Counted from the stretch's first letter, positions 22,241-33,485 are shown. The stretch: DNA of 64,000 nucleotides from Incurvaria masculella (GCA_946894095.1 OX335660.1:7135001-7199000); one strand, 5' to 3'. Notes: generated from the sequence alone by a model not told the origin. Translations and numbers: made by a program.

Positions 22241-23279
22241 TTATATGTTAACCATACCTTTTATGTTAAACATATACGACCTTTGTCTATATAGCCTTTC
22301 CATCACGGAATATTGAGGAGGCAGGAAGTGAAACGTTTGTAAATTTGTTCCAGGACCGCTGTTACCGTTTTACTTAAGACCTTTTTGCTCCGCGAATGTA
22401 AAACAGTCGCAATTGGCTATCCCTTCTTAATCGATAACCAAACAACAAATCCACATTTGTTTAGTAAATATGAACCTTAACGTAATGATTCTATGTTGGA
22501 ATTCCAATACTGTTTGCAATCAAATGTTACGTCACTTTCGAACACGGCCGAGCGCCTCACACGCACGTGGTCACAAACAACGTAGCGAGACATGACCCGG
22601 CGAGCAAAACGACGCCGCGACGCCATCTTATTTCGTAATGCATTTGTCGTAAGTTTTATCGCTATTCATGTAAATGAAACTTACCGGTGATACGAAACTC
22701 CTACATTATGAAGGTTGTGCACCGGCGGTCGTGATTGCACGTTATTATGGCACAGTACGACATTACTCCTTTTCAATTTTAGATTGTATCACGGATAAGT
22801 TAATGCACAGGACAGCCGCAGAGGAGTGAATCATGCGCGTATGAAGTGAGCGGGTCCCCGCTAAAGACCGGCGCGCGAGTTCCGCCCACTTCACAATTCT
22901 AATCTCCTAATTGTTCTGTGCTTTCCATAGTAGCAATTAAAAACGCAATTATTATTATGGACAGCTCTTTTCATATAATTGTTTATTCTATATTCAACAT
23001 AATTTAAATCACGTAATAAAACAACTATGGTAACGAAGCATGATTATCACCAGACAGGTTTGTCATTTAGGTGCACTGTGCACTTACAGGGGCCTCGTAA
23101 ATTATGTGCATGACATTATCTACGATATTATGCAGGATGTGGGTGTCAATCTCACTGCCAGGCTGAATGTTTAACAAACTTTGTCCAAGATATTAGATCA
23201 GCTTGTTCAAACGAAAAATAGGCTGCACAAAATAGAATAATGAATGCATTTTCAAGTGTGCCTTCATGGTTAAGGCGCT
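22241..23279. other. spacer with a CpG-rich tract
   Basis: Around 22540-22640 there are several CpG clusters followed by GCCATCTTATTTCGTAATGC and GTCGTAAGT, a possible donor. No exon could be linked. The remainder is AT-rich without features. Confidence 0.3.
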
Positions 23280-23922
23280 AGGACTAGCCAACTACTCGCG
23301 CCATACAAATGCACTTTATAACAAACTAGCTGCGGTACCCGGCTCCGCTCGGGTTAGTGTCGGCTAAATTATTTCATGGATAAAAAGTAGCCCTCATGGC
23401 TGGTCCAGGACAATGTATCCATCTACCAAATTTAATCAAGATCGTTCGAGATGAAATAGCATGATTTAATGAGAAACATCCAATAATTCCCATTTAGAGC
23501 TTCGTTGACATTTGGTGGCTATCTAAAAAAAAACATTTGCCGCCAGAACCTTTCTGCACTTGCACTGCAACATTGTTTACCTAGTAAGTAAGTAACGTGT
23601 AATGTAGGTAAGTTTTGCGTGGACTCCAACCCACAGCTAGCCTCAACATCGAAAACAGTAACCCATCTCGAACCTGACTGCTCCCAGAGATCCTATACAT
23701 TGATAAAATACGCACATAAATCGGGTTAGTGGTTCGCAAGTTATAAGAATTTAACACTCTCTACTTACCCTTCAGGTAATGGAGCGTTATATTATGTAGC
23801 CTATAAGTTTTGAGTAGAATCAGGCTAGACGTAGATACAATCCGCATCTAAATCGAGTAATTGGTTCTCAAGGATTTTGCCAAGTAGTCCTAAAGTTGCG
23901 GGAAATACCAAGCCGTAGCCGC

Positions 23923-24010
23923 CCCCCCCCCTCCCCGCACCCGCCCCCGTCGGACCGCCCGCCCCGCCCCCGGCCCCGCTCCCGCCACCGCCCCCGGCCC
24001 CGCTCCCCCC
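23923..24010. repeat. C-rich low-complexity tract
   Basis: Almost pure C with G (CCCCCGGCCCCGCTCCC and similar). The many short frames across it are compositional artefacts. It lies in the Helitron interior. Confidence 0.9.
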
Positions 24011-24183
24011 GGTGTGAAGTATCGCTACCAACATCGTTTTCGCAGCCCCGTGAAAGTTCTAAAGCCCATGGGCACAATATGTTTATAAATTGTAGCCTAT
24101 GTGTTATTCTGATGTATAAGCTATATTATTGTAAAGTTTCATTAAAATCCATTCAGTAGTTTTTACGTGAAAGAGTAACAAAC

Positions 24184-24237
24184 ATCCATCCATCCATCCA
24201 TCCATCCATCCATCCATCCATCCATCCATCCATCCAT
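24184..24237. repeat. (CATC)n microsatellite
   Basis: About 13 uninterrupted CATC units near the Helitron 5' terminus, a position typical of this repeat family. Confidence 0.95.
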
Positions 24238-24695
24238 TATTACAAACATTCCCCTTTATAATATTTATTAGATGTAATAATATGTAGTGAAACGCTTCAG
24301 CAAATCCAAATAGAACTCCAGACTGATAATGGATTGTTAATATTTTTTTATTCCATCATTTATTTAAATAATAATAAAAATAAAAAAGTTGATTTTTCTC
24401 ATTAGAAATCTGAAAGTAATTCGATTTCTAGATATAAGCAAAAACAGCATATATGCATAAACAAAAAATTCCATTTGCTTTTAGATTTCTACATTTAGTC
24501 AAAAAAGTTCGGAAATGGACACCGTTTCCGCAATGTATTTTGTATAGAAAAAGGAAACATACATTAACGAAAATTATTCAATTCCTAGACAAGGAATCAT
24601 ATATTGTAAGAATGACACTTATAATCGTCAGACTTAGTTAGTTAACTTGGGGTGCCTCGTCTAACTTTGCGATTTGGCTAGTACCAGGCCCTTAA

Positions 24696-25176
24696 ATCCG
24701 AAACTAGTTGGTAGACGTAATACTTTGTTTCGAGATTTGTTTGCTGGGTTTAGTCCAGCCTTGCAGTATATTTTTTATGACAAAACGGACAATATTTCGT
24801 TGCCGCTTCGACCATCTTTTCATCCAATGCGGATGAAGCATGGGAAAAATCAGTTAGATTGTTCGCCTTTTATCTCTTTATTTTTAACTGTGCGCTTGGC
24901 TACCAGTCGATTCTACACACGCATGAGGTTACTAAACTCCGAAAGTATGATTTGACAGCATAGGGACGCATTTCGACATAAATAAACAATACAACATATG
25001 TATGTCCAGAATAATTTCTATACTTCGGCTGATCTGTCAAATGAAATAAGCGCTTTATACGTCAGCTATTCGGATAGACGCAGGGCCGTTCGACAGCACC
25101 TATTGTTTCCTCACCCCTGCCCACGCTGACGCATCTGTGTTCAAGTGCTGACGCCAACGAGTGACAAAGGACTGAC
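24696..25176. other. spacer, nothing recognised
   Basis: A 93-codon frame at 24674-24955 starts inside the MITE end and has no motif. Confidence 0.35.
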
Positions 25177-26249
25177 GTGGCGACCGAAACATACCCCTAA
25201 AGCGGCAGCGTAGCCACGTTTTAGTGACTACACTGATGGTGTTGCTTCGCTTATGAATTCGGAGCCCCAAGCCCCGCTTGTCACCTAAATTGGCGTTTAC
25301 GTCAAACCGATCGAATAGCGTTTCCAAATGTAAGCGCGCGCAGTGGGCGTTAAGCTTACTCACTGTCGCCGTAAATACGTTTAGGTTGCTGTTTACGCCG
25401 ACTCAGCGTTTTCATATAAAACGGACGTCCGAGTTTGATTTTGACAGCTTGAAGAAGTAAAACCACAGAATAAGTAGTAAATCTTGTATGAGGTTCGACG
25501 TTTTTACGTAACTTCGAAGTTGCGTAAACGCAAATTTAGATGAGAACTCGGACTCACTACTCAGGACGCGCTACATCGAATGTTAGTTGCACTAAACGGC
25601 GACATGTGTAGTTCTTACGTGTCGTTGGAACTTGAGATCATCAACGGGGTTTACTATGTTAAATTAACTCGCAAGTGAACAGGAAAGTGAGATATTGAAT
25701 CTGAAGCTTATTTGCATTTCGTAGCATACTAACTGGTAGATTTCAATTCAATTGACGGAATAACACGTCGTTTGATAGTACAAAATGGAACTAAACGTAA
25801 GATTTAATCACTCACTCGCTTATTCACCCAACGAGTTAATTTACAATGGTAACGCCCGTGTACGTATTTAATCTCACTTCCGTCGGAGAGCTGTCATCAG
25901 CTATATAAAAGAATGGCATATTTTTCCAACATAGAGTTTGACAGTTGTAGTTGTTGTAGTTGTATATAATTCAGTCTTTGGAACACATAAGGAACACTTG
26001 GAGTTAAGTTAAAAACTCAATATTACTAGGTATACACAGTTATAACCTAACACTTAGTATTACCGTATTGATCCTGCTTTAATTCATAATTATAAAGTGT
26101 CTCTTGCGAGAACTTCTCGTGTTCGCTTTCTCAGTAGCCTCCCCGGACTGGGAGAATTCGTAAGCGGACTGACTGGCTGGCACTACCGTCATTGTAACAT
26201 CACTAAAACGTGACTACGCTGTCGGGGTAGGTTTCTGTCGCCGCTCCTA
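25177..26249. mobile_element. inverted-repeat element with LTR-promoter-like interior, superfamily unknown
   Basis: The left arm 25177-25259 (GTGGCGACCGAAACATACCC, CCACGTTTTAGTGACTAC, GCTTATGAATTC) and the right arm 26154-26249 (its inverse, with CACTAAAACGTGACTACGC) are inverted copies. A third relative is at 36283-36366. The interior has a TATA box, CTATATAAAAGAATGG near 25897, and TTTTTCCAACATAGAGTTTG, which recurs near 36667. A family B MITE is inserted beside the left arm. Confidence 0.4.
25262..25564 (-). repeat. family B palindromic MITE
   Basis: GCTTGTCACCTAAATTGGCG at the left, TTTAGATGAGAACTCGGACT at the right. Slightly shorter than the 340-bp copies, and inserted within the inverted-repeat element around it. 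Confidence 0.75.
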
Positions 26250-26880
26250 TCCTTTCTTACTCCATGTCAGACGCACACGCCGCTCCCTGCATTGATTCCA
26301 GCCCTCAACCACCTAAACGCCCGTCGGACAATAGTAATTTATCGATTTCCCTGCGGACGCGTTTCAATCTATTTCGGTAACGCCACCCCTGCGATTTTGG
26401 CGTGGGGTTGCGCCCGCGCTCGTGTCCTGGTGCCAGATTCGGGGCCGCGACTGGTGTTGGGTTTCTGTTTGTTGTCGGGCGCGACACCGTTGAGACAGCG
26501 CGTCTCAGGTTCGATGACAGTTCAAATGTTAACTCAAATGTTAAAAATTTGCACGCCGACTCGTCTTCCAGGCCCTAACGATTCTCTTGAGATAGCTCGA
26601 CTCCATATCCGTATGATTTTAACGCAAATATCCGTATTTTGCAGTATAAAAATAAATCTAAAATGAAATTTAAATTGATATAGTTTATTAGCCAATGTTT
26701 TCCAATGATTGAAGTTGCAAAATAAACATCGAACCTCTTGAGGCCCCACGTCTATGTCCAGAGTGACTGTTTTTTTTGCTATATTGGATTTTTTTTCAGA
26801 AACAAGCGTTAGCACCTACGAGCACAAATCGAGACAAAATGCGTATTACAGACTAGAGCCAGATCATAAGAGTCCCTTTT
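26250..26880. other. spacer with GC-rich stretch
   Basis: Moderately GC-rich 26290-26530, then AT-rich. The 124-codon frame at 26292-26666 has no motif and is not supported. Confidence 0.35.
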
Positions 26881-27456
26881 TTAGGGTTCCGTACCCAAAG
26901 GGTGCCAACGGAACCCTATTACTAAGCCTCCGCTGTCCGTCCGTTCGTCCGTCCGTCTGTCACAGGGCTGTATTTTATGAACCGTAATAGGTAGGCAGCT
27001 GAAATATTCAAATGGTATGTATTTATTTTGCCGCTATAACAACAAGAAAATAAAATTTAAAATCTTAAATAAAATTTAAAGTCGATCTCTTTACATTGGA
27101 CAATCTAATAATTAATGTATTCTTTTTTATCTGACTCTCTATTTATGACAAGGCCTCTTTACAGCTGATGATGATAATAAAACTTTATAATAATAGAAAT
27201 GTTTATATGATCTGAGATGTATAGTGGTAGTGATCTGAGTAGTGTAGTGTAAAAATTTGTATGTTACTTCTTGCAACCATCTGACGTATCTGAGTGTATG
27301 TAATGTACCTATAGGATGAATAAAAATGAAATGAAATGAAATGAAATAATAATAATTCAACGGGGCTCCCATACAAAAACGTGATTTTTTAAATCTTGTA
27401 CGATTGTTACGAAAACTTTCGTGTGCGAGTCCGACTCGCACTTGGCCGGATTTTTC
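26881..27456 (-). repeat. SINE-like family A copy with ~277-bp insertion
   Basis: Family sequence 26881-27080 (TTAGGGTTCCGTACCCAAAG ...) and 27358-27456 (... GACTCGCACTTGGCCGG) are separated by unrelated AT-rich DNA at 27081-27357. The insert ends in a repeated TGAAA motif plus TAATAATAATTC, which looks like the tail of a short retroelement. Confidence 0.75.
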
Positions 27457-28788
27457 GCTTTTTGCTACGGGACCCTAAAAGGCGCTGCGAGGTTTGGATT
27501 GAATGTATTTTTAAGTGAGAATTTCAAATAAATACTCAGAAAATAAGAGAAATCACAGGCACAATGAATTATCCCAGTGATCAAATAATTAAAATCGGAA
27601 CTAAACGGATAGGAGAAGAATTAACACACGAACACCGGAATTTTATTTATAAATATAATTAGATTATTAATTAAAAAATATGACATTGTTAGGTGTATAC
27701 ACTGAATACAAGATGCACATTCCAATGCCGCCGATTGTAATGTTATAATTAAAATATGAATTGACCATTACATGCAATGAATGACTTATGCTAATCGCGT
27801 CGGCCTTCTTGCATTATTAACCGATGACAAAGAGCTGTCCTGTGCTACTGCACGCTAATACTGATGCACTGTAGTGCAGGCATGCCCTGAGTGTGCAATG
27901 AGTGAGGTTGGGTGCATAAATACTGTATGCCTGCAAACAGTATTAAAATACGTATAGGAAATTTGGCTGCACTCTTTTTCTCAAATTAACCTGCGTAATA
28001 CCTATGCTGGCTTGGACTTTAACGCGGTACCGCTGCCTACCCCTCAGATAATTTAGCGCGATGGTAGAAAGCCCCGAGAATCTCAAGAATGTCGGGGGAG
28101 ATTCAAGCAAGAAGAAAGAATACCTATAATGAGTGGAAAGATAAACACAAATGCCAGCACCTGGATTTTAGGAGACTGATACGGGAGAATCCATCATCGA
28201 AAAGTTCTTGAATATCCCATTGAAAATGTCTGGAATTCATGAAACGTTTCTGTCCTATACGAAACATAGATCAGGGAACGTGCATAAATCACGTAGTCCT
28301 CTCATTACTTCTTTTGACACCCTAACTCCCTTCATGCAGTCCTAAAGTGGCCTTTGGCTTGATCCCCTGGCCTCCTTCAGGTGGAACCTAGCGTCGTCAT
28401 TTCGTTACCGAAATGGTAGAATAAATATAGAGTATGAAAAAACAAAAGCTATGTCTATTTTATTCATAAATTAGTGATCATGAAATCAAGACATTCTGAG
28501 AAAATAGGCCAGGGAAAAATAGCCAACGGATCTCTTTACTTTTCCGCTACTATTTTAATCCCATTGATGTCGGGAAAGCTATGTTTTTCGTGAGTGTATC
28601 CGCTTACTAGTGACAATAAAATCTGTCAAATGGTTCCTTCAATATTGTAATTAACGAAGAAAAGTTAATTGTACAAAACAAATTTAATTAAAAAATATTT
28701 ATCACGGATTCTGACACCCCCCACTTCCCACGAAGCCCAGCGTAGTTTTCTACCTAATTTCACCCCCTTTTTACCAGGCGACGTGGTT
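27457..28788. other. spacer, nothing recognised
   Basis: AT-rich; no ORF over 60 codons with a motif and no assigned repeat. Confidence 0.35.
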
Positions 28789-29148
28789 TTAAGGTCGGCC
28801 CGTAAGCATCAGAAAAAATCACCTCCCATACAAACGTAGTTTACTAATCATTTGAAAACCACTGTTCCAACTTACTTGATATTTGGTATCTTATATTTGG
28901 CTACAAATATCTGTGTCTGCATGTTTTTGGTTTTTCGGTAAACCACAGAGAAAACAAAATTCGTATGAAGATTTTCTTTTTGCTTTCATTTGGTACGGTT
29001 TGGATTTTTCAAAAAAACAAAAGCGTGCAGACACAGATATTTGTTAACTGATATTAGATATTAAATATCAATTTAATTGGAATAGCAGTTTTCAAATGAT
29101 TAGTAAACTACGTTTGTATGGGGAGCATAGCTTACGGGCCGTTCTTAA
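28789..29148 (+). mobile_element. TTAA-flanked MITE, family G2, complete copy
   Basis: TTAA at 28789-28792 and 29145-29148. The left end TTAAGGTCGGCCCGTAAGC and the inverted right end TTAAGAACGGCCCGTAAGC continue into long arms (ACAAACGTAGTTTACTAATC on both), so the element is nearly a full palindrome. Other copies: 4583-4770, 7015-7254 and 57714-58079. Confidence 0.85.
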
Positions 29149-29514
29149 GAACGCTCCCTCATGCATCTGAAATGTGCTATCCAGTAAAGACCATAAACAA
29201 TCGAATCCGATAATGGTAAGACAGTTTTCGAGATCGCTGTTCTGCTTTTGTTCTGAAAGAACTTGTTAGAGTAGTGTTAGAGTTAGCACGTGTTGGGCTT
29301 ATGCATTTAGCGGCCTTATGTGATTTGCACCTCCGCGCCGCCGTTATGAAACCGCTAGGAAAGCTTAGCTCTTGGCATTTGCTAAATGCAGGAAGGATTA
29401 GGAGACGTAGTGGAGGCTTCTTGGAGGTGGGGGCAGTGAAGGAATGGCGTTTTGTGGGTTATGGTACGTGAAAATAATACAATTGAGCCCACTGCATTTC
29501 TTCCCGTGCAAATC
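29149..29514. other. spacer, nothing recognised
   Basis: A 65-codon frame at 29274-29471 has no motif. Confidence 0.3.
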
Positions 29515-29646
29515 GTTATTGGCGACGATTTGTGATTCGCGTTACGGATGCCACGTAAAACTGTAGATCTCCTTCTTTACTTATTAATTTTTTACTTACG
29601 TATGACCGCATTGAATAAACGATGGTCGAAGCGACAATGAAAATTG
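29515..29646 (+). repeat. tRNA-headed SINE family F fragment
   Basis: GTTACGGATGCCACGTAAAA, CTGTAGATCTCCTTC and GATGGTCGAAGCGACAATGA match the family F body. Truncated at both ends. Confidence 0.55.
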
Positions 29647-30230
29647 CATGTCATGGCACCGAAAATGCTCCAATCGGTAAAGGAAAAGGTGCCTTTACTC
29701 GCCGCTGGCGTCTACAGAGTTACGTGTTCATTCGGAAAGGCATTCATTGTCCAAACGAAAAGAAGCGTCAGCACACGTATTACGGAGCACATACTCATAA
29801 AAGAGATATCACGAAGTCAGCGCTGTGTGAGCATGCAAAATCAGTACCAGTACACAACCCAGCACTGGTTGAGGTTCCATCAGGTGAAAGTCTTAGTACC
29901 TGAACAACGAAACCTCCCACCAATCATTTGGGAGTTCATCGAAATCAGCAAGCACAAGAACTTCAATCGTGAAGATTCCTATCGTCTTTCGCGCACATGG
30001 AAACCTGTGCTGAATAAGCTGAAAACTGAATTTCGAAGAGGTGCACCGACAACAGACGTCGAGAAAAACACAGTCAGTGTGTTTTGCAATTCACACGAAA
30101 TTCGGAACGCAGCCAGTTCTCAAGCAAATGTACGAGTGTTGCCATGGACGCTGAGAAGTCGAGCAGAGCGACGGGTAGTCAGTAACGTGCCTACCTCCGA
30201 CGCGATAGGCACGTTCTAAAGATGGAGCCC
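29647..30230 (+). pseudogene. decayed Penelope-like element, GIY-YIG endonuclease domain
   Basis: Across two frames the translation follows the C-terminal GIY-YIG domain of Penelope-like retroelements: GVYRVTCSFGKAFIVQTKRS and VSTRITEH in one frame, DITKSALCEHAKS in the next, then EFIEISKHKNFNREDSYRLS and RTWKPVL back in the first. The canonical IGQTGRS is altered to IVQTKRS, and frameshifts occur near 29790 and 29880. This domain nicks target DNA for insertion. No RT domain is visible upstream, so this is a truncated, dead 3' piece. Confidence 0.7.
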
Positions 30231-30838
30231 GTGTGAGGCTCTGAAACGTCGAGCAGCACGTCCTGCTCCTCATACGCGGTATAAGCCGTCAAACTAAATG
30301 TTATAGTTATGTCCCGCGTAAGTTTTAAAATAGTGATATAAAAAAGAATTGTCTGTTCTAATTAAAAAATATAAACGCCTTTATATGCCTGGAAGGTGCA
30401 TACAAACATGGGCCCTGGATTTGCCCTTAGTTGCTAAGTTCAAGCTAATATCATGACACTGATTGCGATGTGAGCCATCCATGACGGGTGCCATAAAAAA
30501 GCAACAATTAGTCACATCTAGAATCTATTCACGTGGTTGTTTTAAAAATTGGGCCGGTAACAGGAGCCTCGGTTGGCAACGCTCGGAGCAGGATGCCGCA
30601 AAACAACAAGGACAATGGAGACAATGGCCGCCATTGTCCTAGCCACAGAATTATTCCGTGGTCCTCGCCGGTCGCACCGGAATAGGTGCTGACTTGCCGG
30701 ATTCACTGGTGCAGATACTAATATGGTTGAATGAAACAAAACCCGTGTCCCCGCAACCCGAAAATCGGGTAAAAAAGGAACCGCTCAACAGTCTGGCACT
30801 TTTAGAATGCTTGCGCATCGACTGGTGACAGGTTCGTG
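30231..30838. other. spacer, nothing assigned
   Basis: GC-richer block 30540-30840 has overlapping minus frames (30542-30739, 30651-30845) without a recognisable domain. It may be an unrecognised LINE 3' end. Confidence 0.3.
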
Positions 30839-31125
30839 GCGTCAAACTCCATACAAGTTTTTACTAGATATTGCGTGGTTTTACTTCTTCAAGCTGTCAA
30901 AGTCAAACTCGGACTTCCGATTTGTATGAAAACGGCGTAAACGGCAACGTCGACGTATTTAAGGCAACGTTGAGTAAGCTGTCAAATCAAACTCGGACTC
31001 GCAAATGTTAGTTCGCTCAACGCCCACTGCGCGCGCTCTTCAATTTCTCCGTACATTTGAAAACGCCAGTCAATCGGTTTGCCGTAAACGCCAATTTAGG
31101 TGACAGCTGGGGCTATGGGCTCTGA
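30839..31125 (+). repeat. family B palindromic MITE, one end truncated
   Basis: Begins internally at GGCGTCAAACTCCATACAAG and ends GGTGACAGCTGGGGCTATGG. It abuts the next copy, which is inverted. Confidence 0.75.
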
Positions 31126-31480
31126 GCCGGTAGTCTAAGTTGTCACCTAAATTGGCGTTACGGCAAACCGATCGACTGGCGTTTTCAAATGTATGGAGAA
31201 ATTGAAGAGCGCGCGCAGCGGGCGTTAAGCGAACTAACATTTGCGAGTCCGAGCTTGATTTGACAGCTTACTCAACGTTGCCGTAAATACGTCGACGTTG
31301 CCTTTTACGTCCACTCCGCGTTTTCATACAAATCGGAAGCCCGCGTTTCACTTTGACAGCTTGAAGAAGTAAAACCACAGAATATCTGTTGAAAACTTGT
31401 ATGGAGTTTGGAGAAAACGCCAGTCGATCGGTTTGCCGTAAACGCCAATTTAGGTGAGAACTCAGACTGACCACTCTGAT
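31122..31480 (-). repeat. family B palindromic MITE
   Basis: TCTGAGCCGGTAGTCTAAG at the left, GGTGAGAACTCAGACTGACC at the right. Opposite orientation to its neighbour, sharing the CTCTGAGCC junction. Confidence 0.75.
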
Positions 31481-31771
31481 TCAGTCGCCAAACTCGATGC
31501 GTCAGACAGGCGCGGCGACACGGAGACGAGGTCGATTGTGCGCGGTCCCCCATCCGCGACGGGACGGGCCTATCCGGGAAGCCCGAACCGCCGCCGCCGG
31601 TGGGGCCGATCGAGCGGAACCGACGCATCGGACTCTTTGGGTTCCGTAGCGCGGGTGCAGAATTTCCTATTTTATGGGCCCTTTCCCTTTGCGAGATTTT
31701 ACTGCCTCGACGGGGCGTCTACCCAGGAAGCGAAAATGAGAAGTTCTCGCATGAGAAACTGTCAAACTCTA
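31481..31771. other. GC-rich tract, nothing assigned
   Basis: CpG-rich 31500-31640 (GCGCGGCGACACGGAGACG, CCGCCGCCGCCGGTGGGGCC). Overlapping frames have no motif; possibly regulatory or from a GC-rich repeat. Confidence 0.3.
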
Positions 31772-31772
31772 T

Positions 31773-31893
31773 AAGTCGTATTCAAAGAGCGAGCACCTGT
31801 CAAAACTTAGTACGAGTTTGCACCGAACTAACCATATAGAAACCGGTTTAGTCCGGCGGGTTAAAGTTAGGACGCCCACTATGAATACAACAG
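31773..31893 (+). repeat. ~120-bp MITE, family E
   Basis: TAAGTCGTATTCAAAGAG to CCCACTATGAATACAACAGT. First of two same-orientation copies separated by a few bases. Confidence 0.75.
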
Positions 31894-31895
31894 TT

Positions 31896-32015
31896 ATAGT
31901 CGTATTCAAAGAGCACCTGTCAAAACTTAGTACGAGATTAGCACCGGACTAACCATATAGAAACCGGTTTAGTTCCGTGGGTTAAAGTTAGTCCGCCCAC
32001 TGTGAATGCAACAGT
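31896..32015 (+). repeat. ~120-bp MITE, family E, direct neighbour
   Basis: TAGTCGTATTCAAAGAGC to CCCACTGTGAATGCAACAGT, nearly identical to the preceding copy, which suggests local duplication. Confidence 0.75.
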
Positions 32016-32157
32016 ATGTGTTTAGAAAAAAATATGTCTACTTTGTTCAGTAATAGCGGTGATATGTCGCAAGCGACTCACGAAGTGAGATTCAAGAGTG
32101 GATATTTTACACTGATCGTGAATGATTCGGTTGAACCGATTAGTTAAATATGAACAG

Positions 32158-32283
32158 CAGTATTCAGAGTGGGCGCACTAACTTTAGTACGCGTATTGAG
32201 GTCGGACTAAATCGGGTTTTGTACTGTTAGTCCGATGCGAATCCCGTACTAAGTTTTGACAGGTTCACACTGAATATGACAGG
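32158..32283 (-). repeat. ~120-bp MITE, family E, inverted
   Basis: CAGTATTCAGAGTGGGCG to GGTTCACACTGAATATGAC; opposite orientation to the pair just upstream. Confidence 0.75.
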
Positions 32284-32394
32284 TAGATATTAGTGCATGC
32301 CAGTCTGCAATCGTCCCATATCAGGAGTATCTGGTTTTTCTGCAACGAACTGCAAACGTGGAGGTATCGAAGTCTGGGTTGAAACGTGACTTTA

Positions 32395-32885
32395 GTCTGT
32401 CAGTCAGTCAGCGTGTTTGCGTCCACTGCTGGACATACGCCTCTCCAATTTTCCTCCAGTCCTTCCGGCCTTCAGCGGTACGGATCCACTGCTTTCCGCC
32501 AACGCACTTGATGTCGTCGTCCCACCTGGCGGGTGGTCTTCCCACACTCCGTTTTCCTGTCCACGGCCGCCAGTGTAGGACACGGTTACTCCAACGGTCG
32601 TCGTCTCTTCGGCTGACATGACCAGCCCACTGCCACTTGAGCTTAGCCACCCGGTGTCCAATATCGACTACTTTGGTACGTCGTCGGCGAATTGCCTCGT
32701 TGCGCACCATATCCCGTAGCGATATTCCCAGCATGGCTCGCTCCATTGCTCGCTGGGCAACTTTCAACCTTTGGACAACGGCGACCGTCAGAGTCCACGT
32801 TTCACATCCGTACGTCATAACCGGGAGGACGCACTGGTCATATATCCGGGTCTTTAAATTTTGCGGAAGGTCAGATCTCAGAGCG
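32395..32885 (-). pseudogene. 5'-truncated RTE-type LINE, C-terminal coding end
   Basis: Minus-strand frame reads LKYALRSDLPQNLKTRIYDQ, VLPVMTYGCETWTLTVAVVQ, AMERAMLGISLRDMVRNE, VAKLKWQWAGHVSRRDDDRW, then KRSVGRPPARWDDDIKCVGG and YVQQWTQTR: the conserved C-terminal tail of RTE-clade endonuclease-RT proteins. The open part (32818-32408) is intact for 136 codons. The 3' side ends in a short CTGACTGACTGAC repeat, as RTE elements often do. The RT and endonuclease domains are absent. Confidence 0.85.
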
Positions 32886-33245
32886 TATTTAAGCGTATTG
32901 AGCGTGACTTTAGGTTTAATACAAAATATGAGGAAGCTGAAACAAAATTTCTAACTAAACCTGGAGTTTGCTGAAAAAGAATCAATCACGCCTTAGTTTC
33001 GTAATGGAGATATAATGATGGATATAGATATATATAGGTGGATATATATAGGATATGTAGGTATATAGGTGTTTTTATGGTTAATTTCCTACGATATATT
33101 GAATGGGAATGCAAGAACTGCATTGAAGCATAGTAACAGATTTTGAAAACATGCAGGAAATTTTCTGGTCTGGATATTCGACTGAAATCAAACTAAATGA
33201 ACTTCTATCAAACAATGATAACTCGAGTTTGTAAAGATAAAGACA
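32886..33245. other. AT-rich spacer with TATA-type low complexity
   Basis: 33015-33072 is a degenerate GATATATATAGG repeat. Nothing else seen. Confidence 0.4.
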
Positions 33246-33418
33246 TAGGCTGAGATAAATAGTCGTAACAGAAACTAAGACTAACGAAAAGCAGTACTTT
33301 ATGACGTCACTTTGACACATTTTGTATGGACGAAATCTCAAAGTAATGCAAAGTGACGTCACAAAGTACCACTTTTCGTTAGTTTTAGTTTTTTTTACCA
33401 CTATTTATTTCAGCCCTA
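33246..33418. repeat. family C palindromic MITE carrying TGACGTCA sites
   Basis: AGGCTGAGATAAATAGTCGT at the left and the inverted CTATTTATTTCAGCCCT at the right. The arms contain CTAAGACTAACGAAAAG, and each arm holds a TGACGTCA palindrome. No ORF. Confidence 0.8.
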
Positions 33419-33485
33419 GAAGTATATTACCAATATCTGTGAAGAAAGTCGATTTCCACAAACTTATGGCAATTTGGAGAGAAGT

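Larger units (their letters stand above)
23336..24272 (-). mobile_element. Helitron inserted at A|T
   Basis: Read on the minus strand, the insert starts TCTAATAAATATTATAAAGG and ends ...ACCGCAGCTAG. The 3' end has a hairpin (ACCCG ... CGGGT) about ten bases before CTAG. TC...CTAG ends, a subterminal hairpin and insertion between A and T without a target duplication are the Helitron signature. No helicase is encoded, so it is non-autonomous. The interior contains a C-rich tract (23923-24010) and a (CATC)n microsatellite. Confidence 0.8.
23280..24695 (+). mobile_element. TTAA-flanked MITE, family G1, split by a Helitron
   Basis: TTAA at 23280-23283 and 24692-24695. The outer parts (23280-23335 and 24273-24695) match the uninterrupted copy at 6375-6853 with a handful of substitutions. 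The middle 937 bp are foreign. Confidence 0.85.

Noticed and set aside
23825..24159. Overlapping Gly/Arg/Pro-rich ORFs
   Set aside because: Produced by the C-rich low-complexity tract within the Helitron.
26292..26666. 124-codon ORF in GC-rich DNA
   Set aside because: No domain or splice context; composition-driven.
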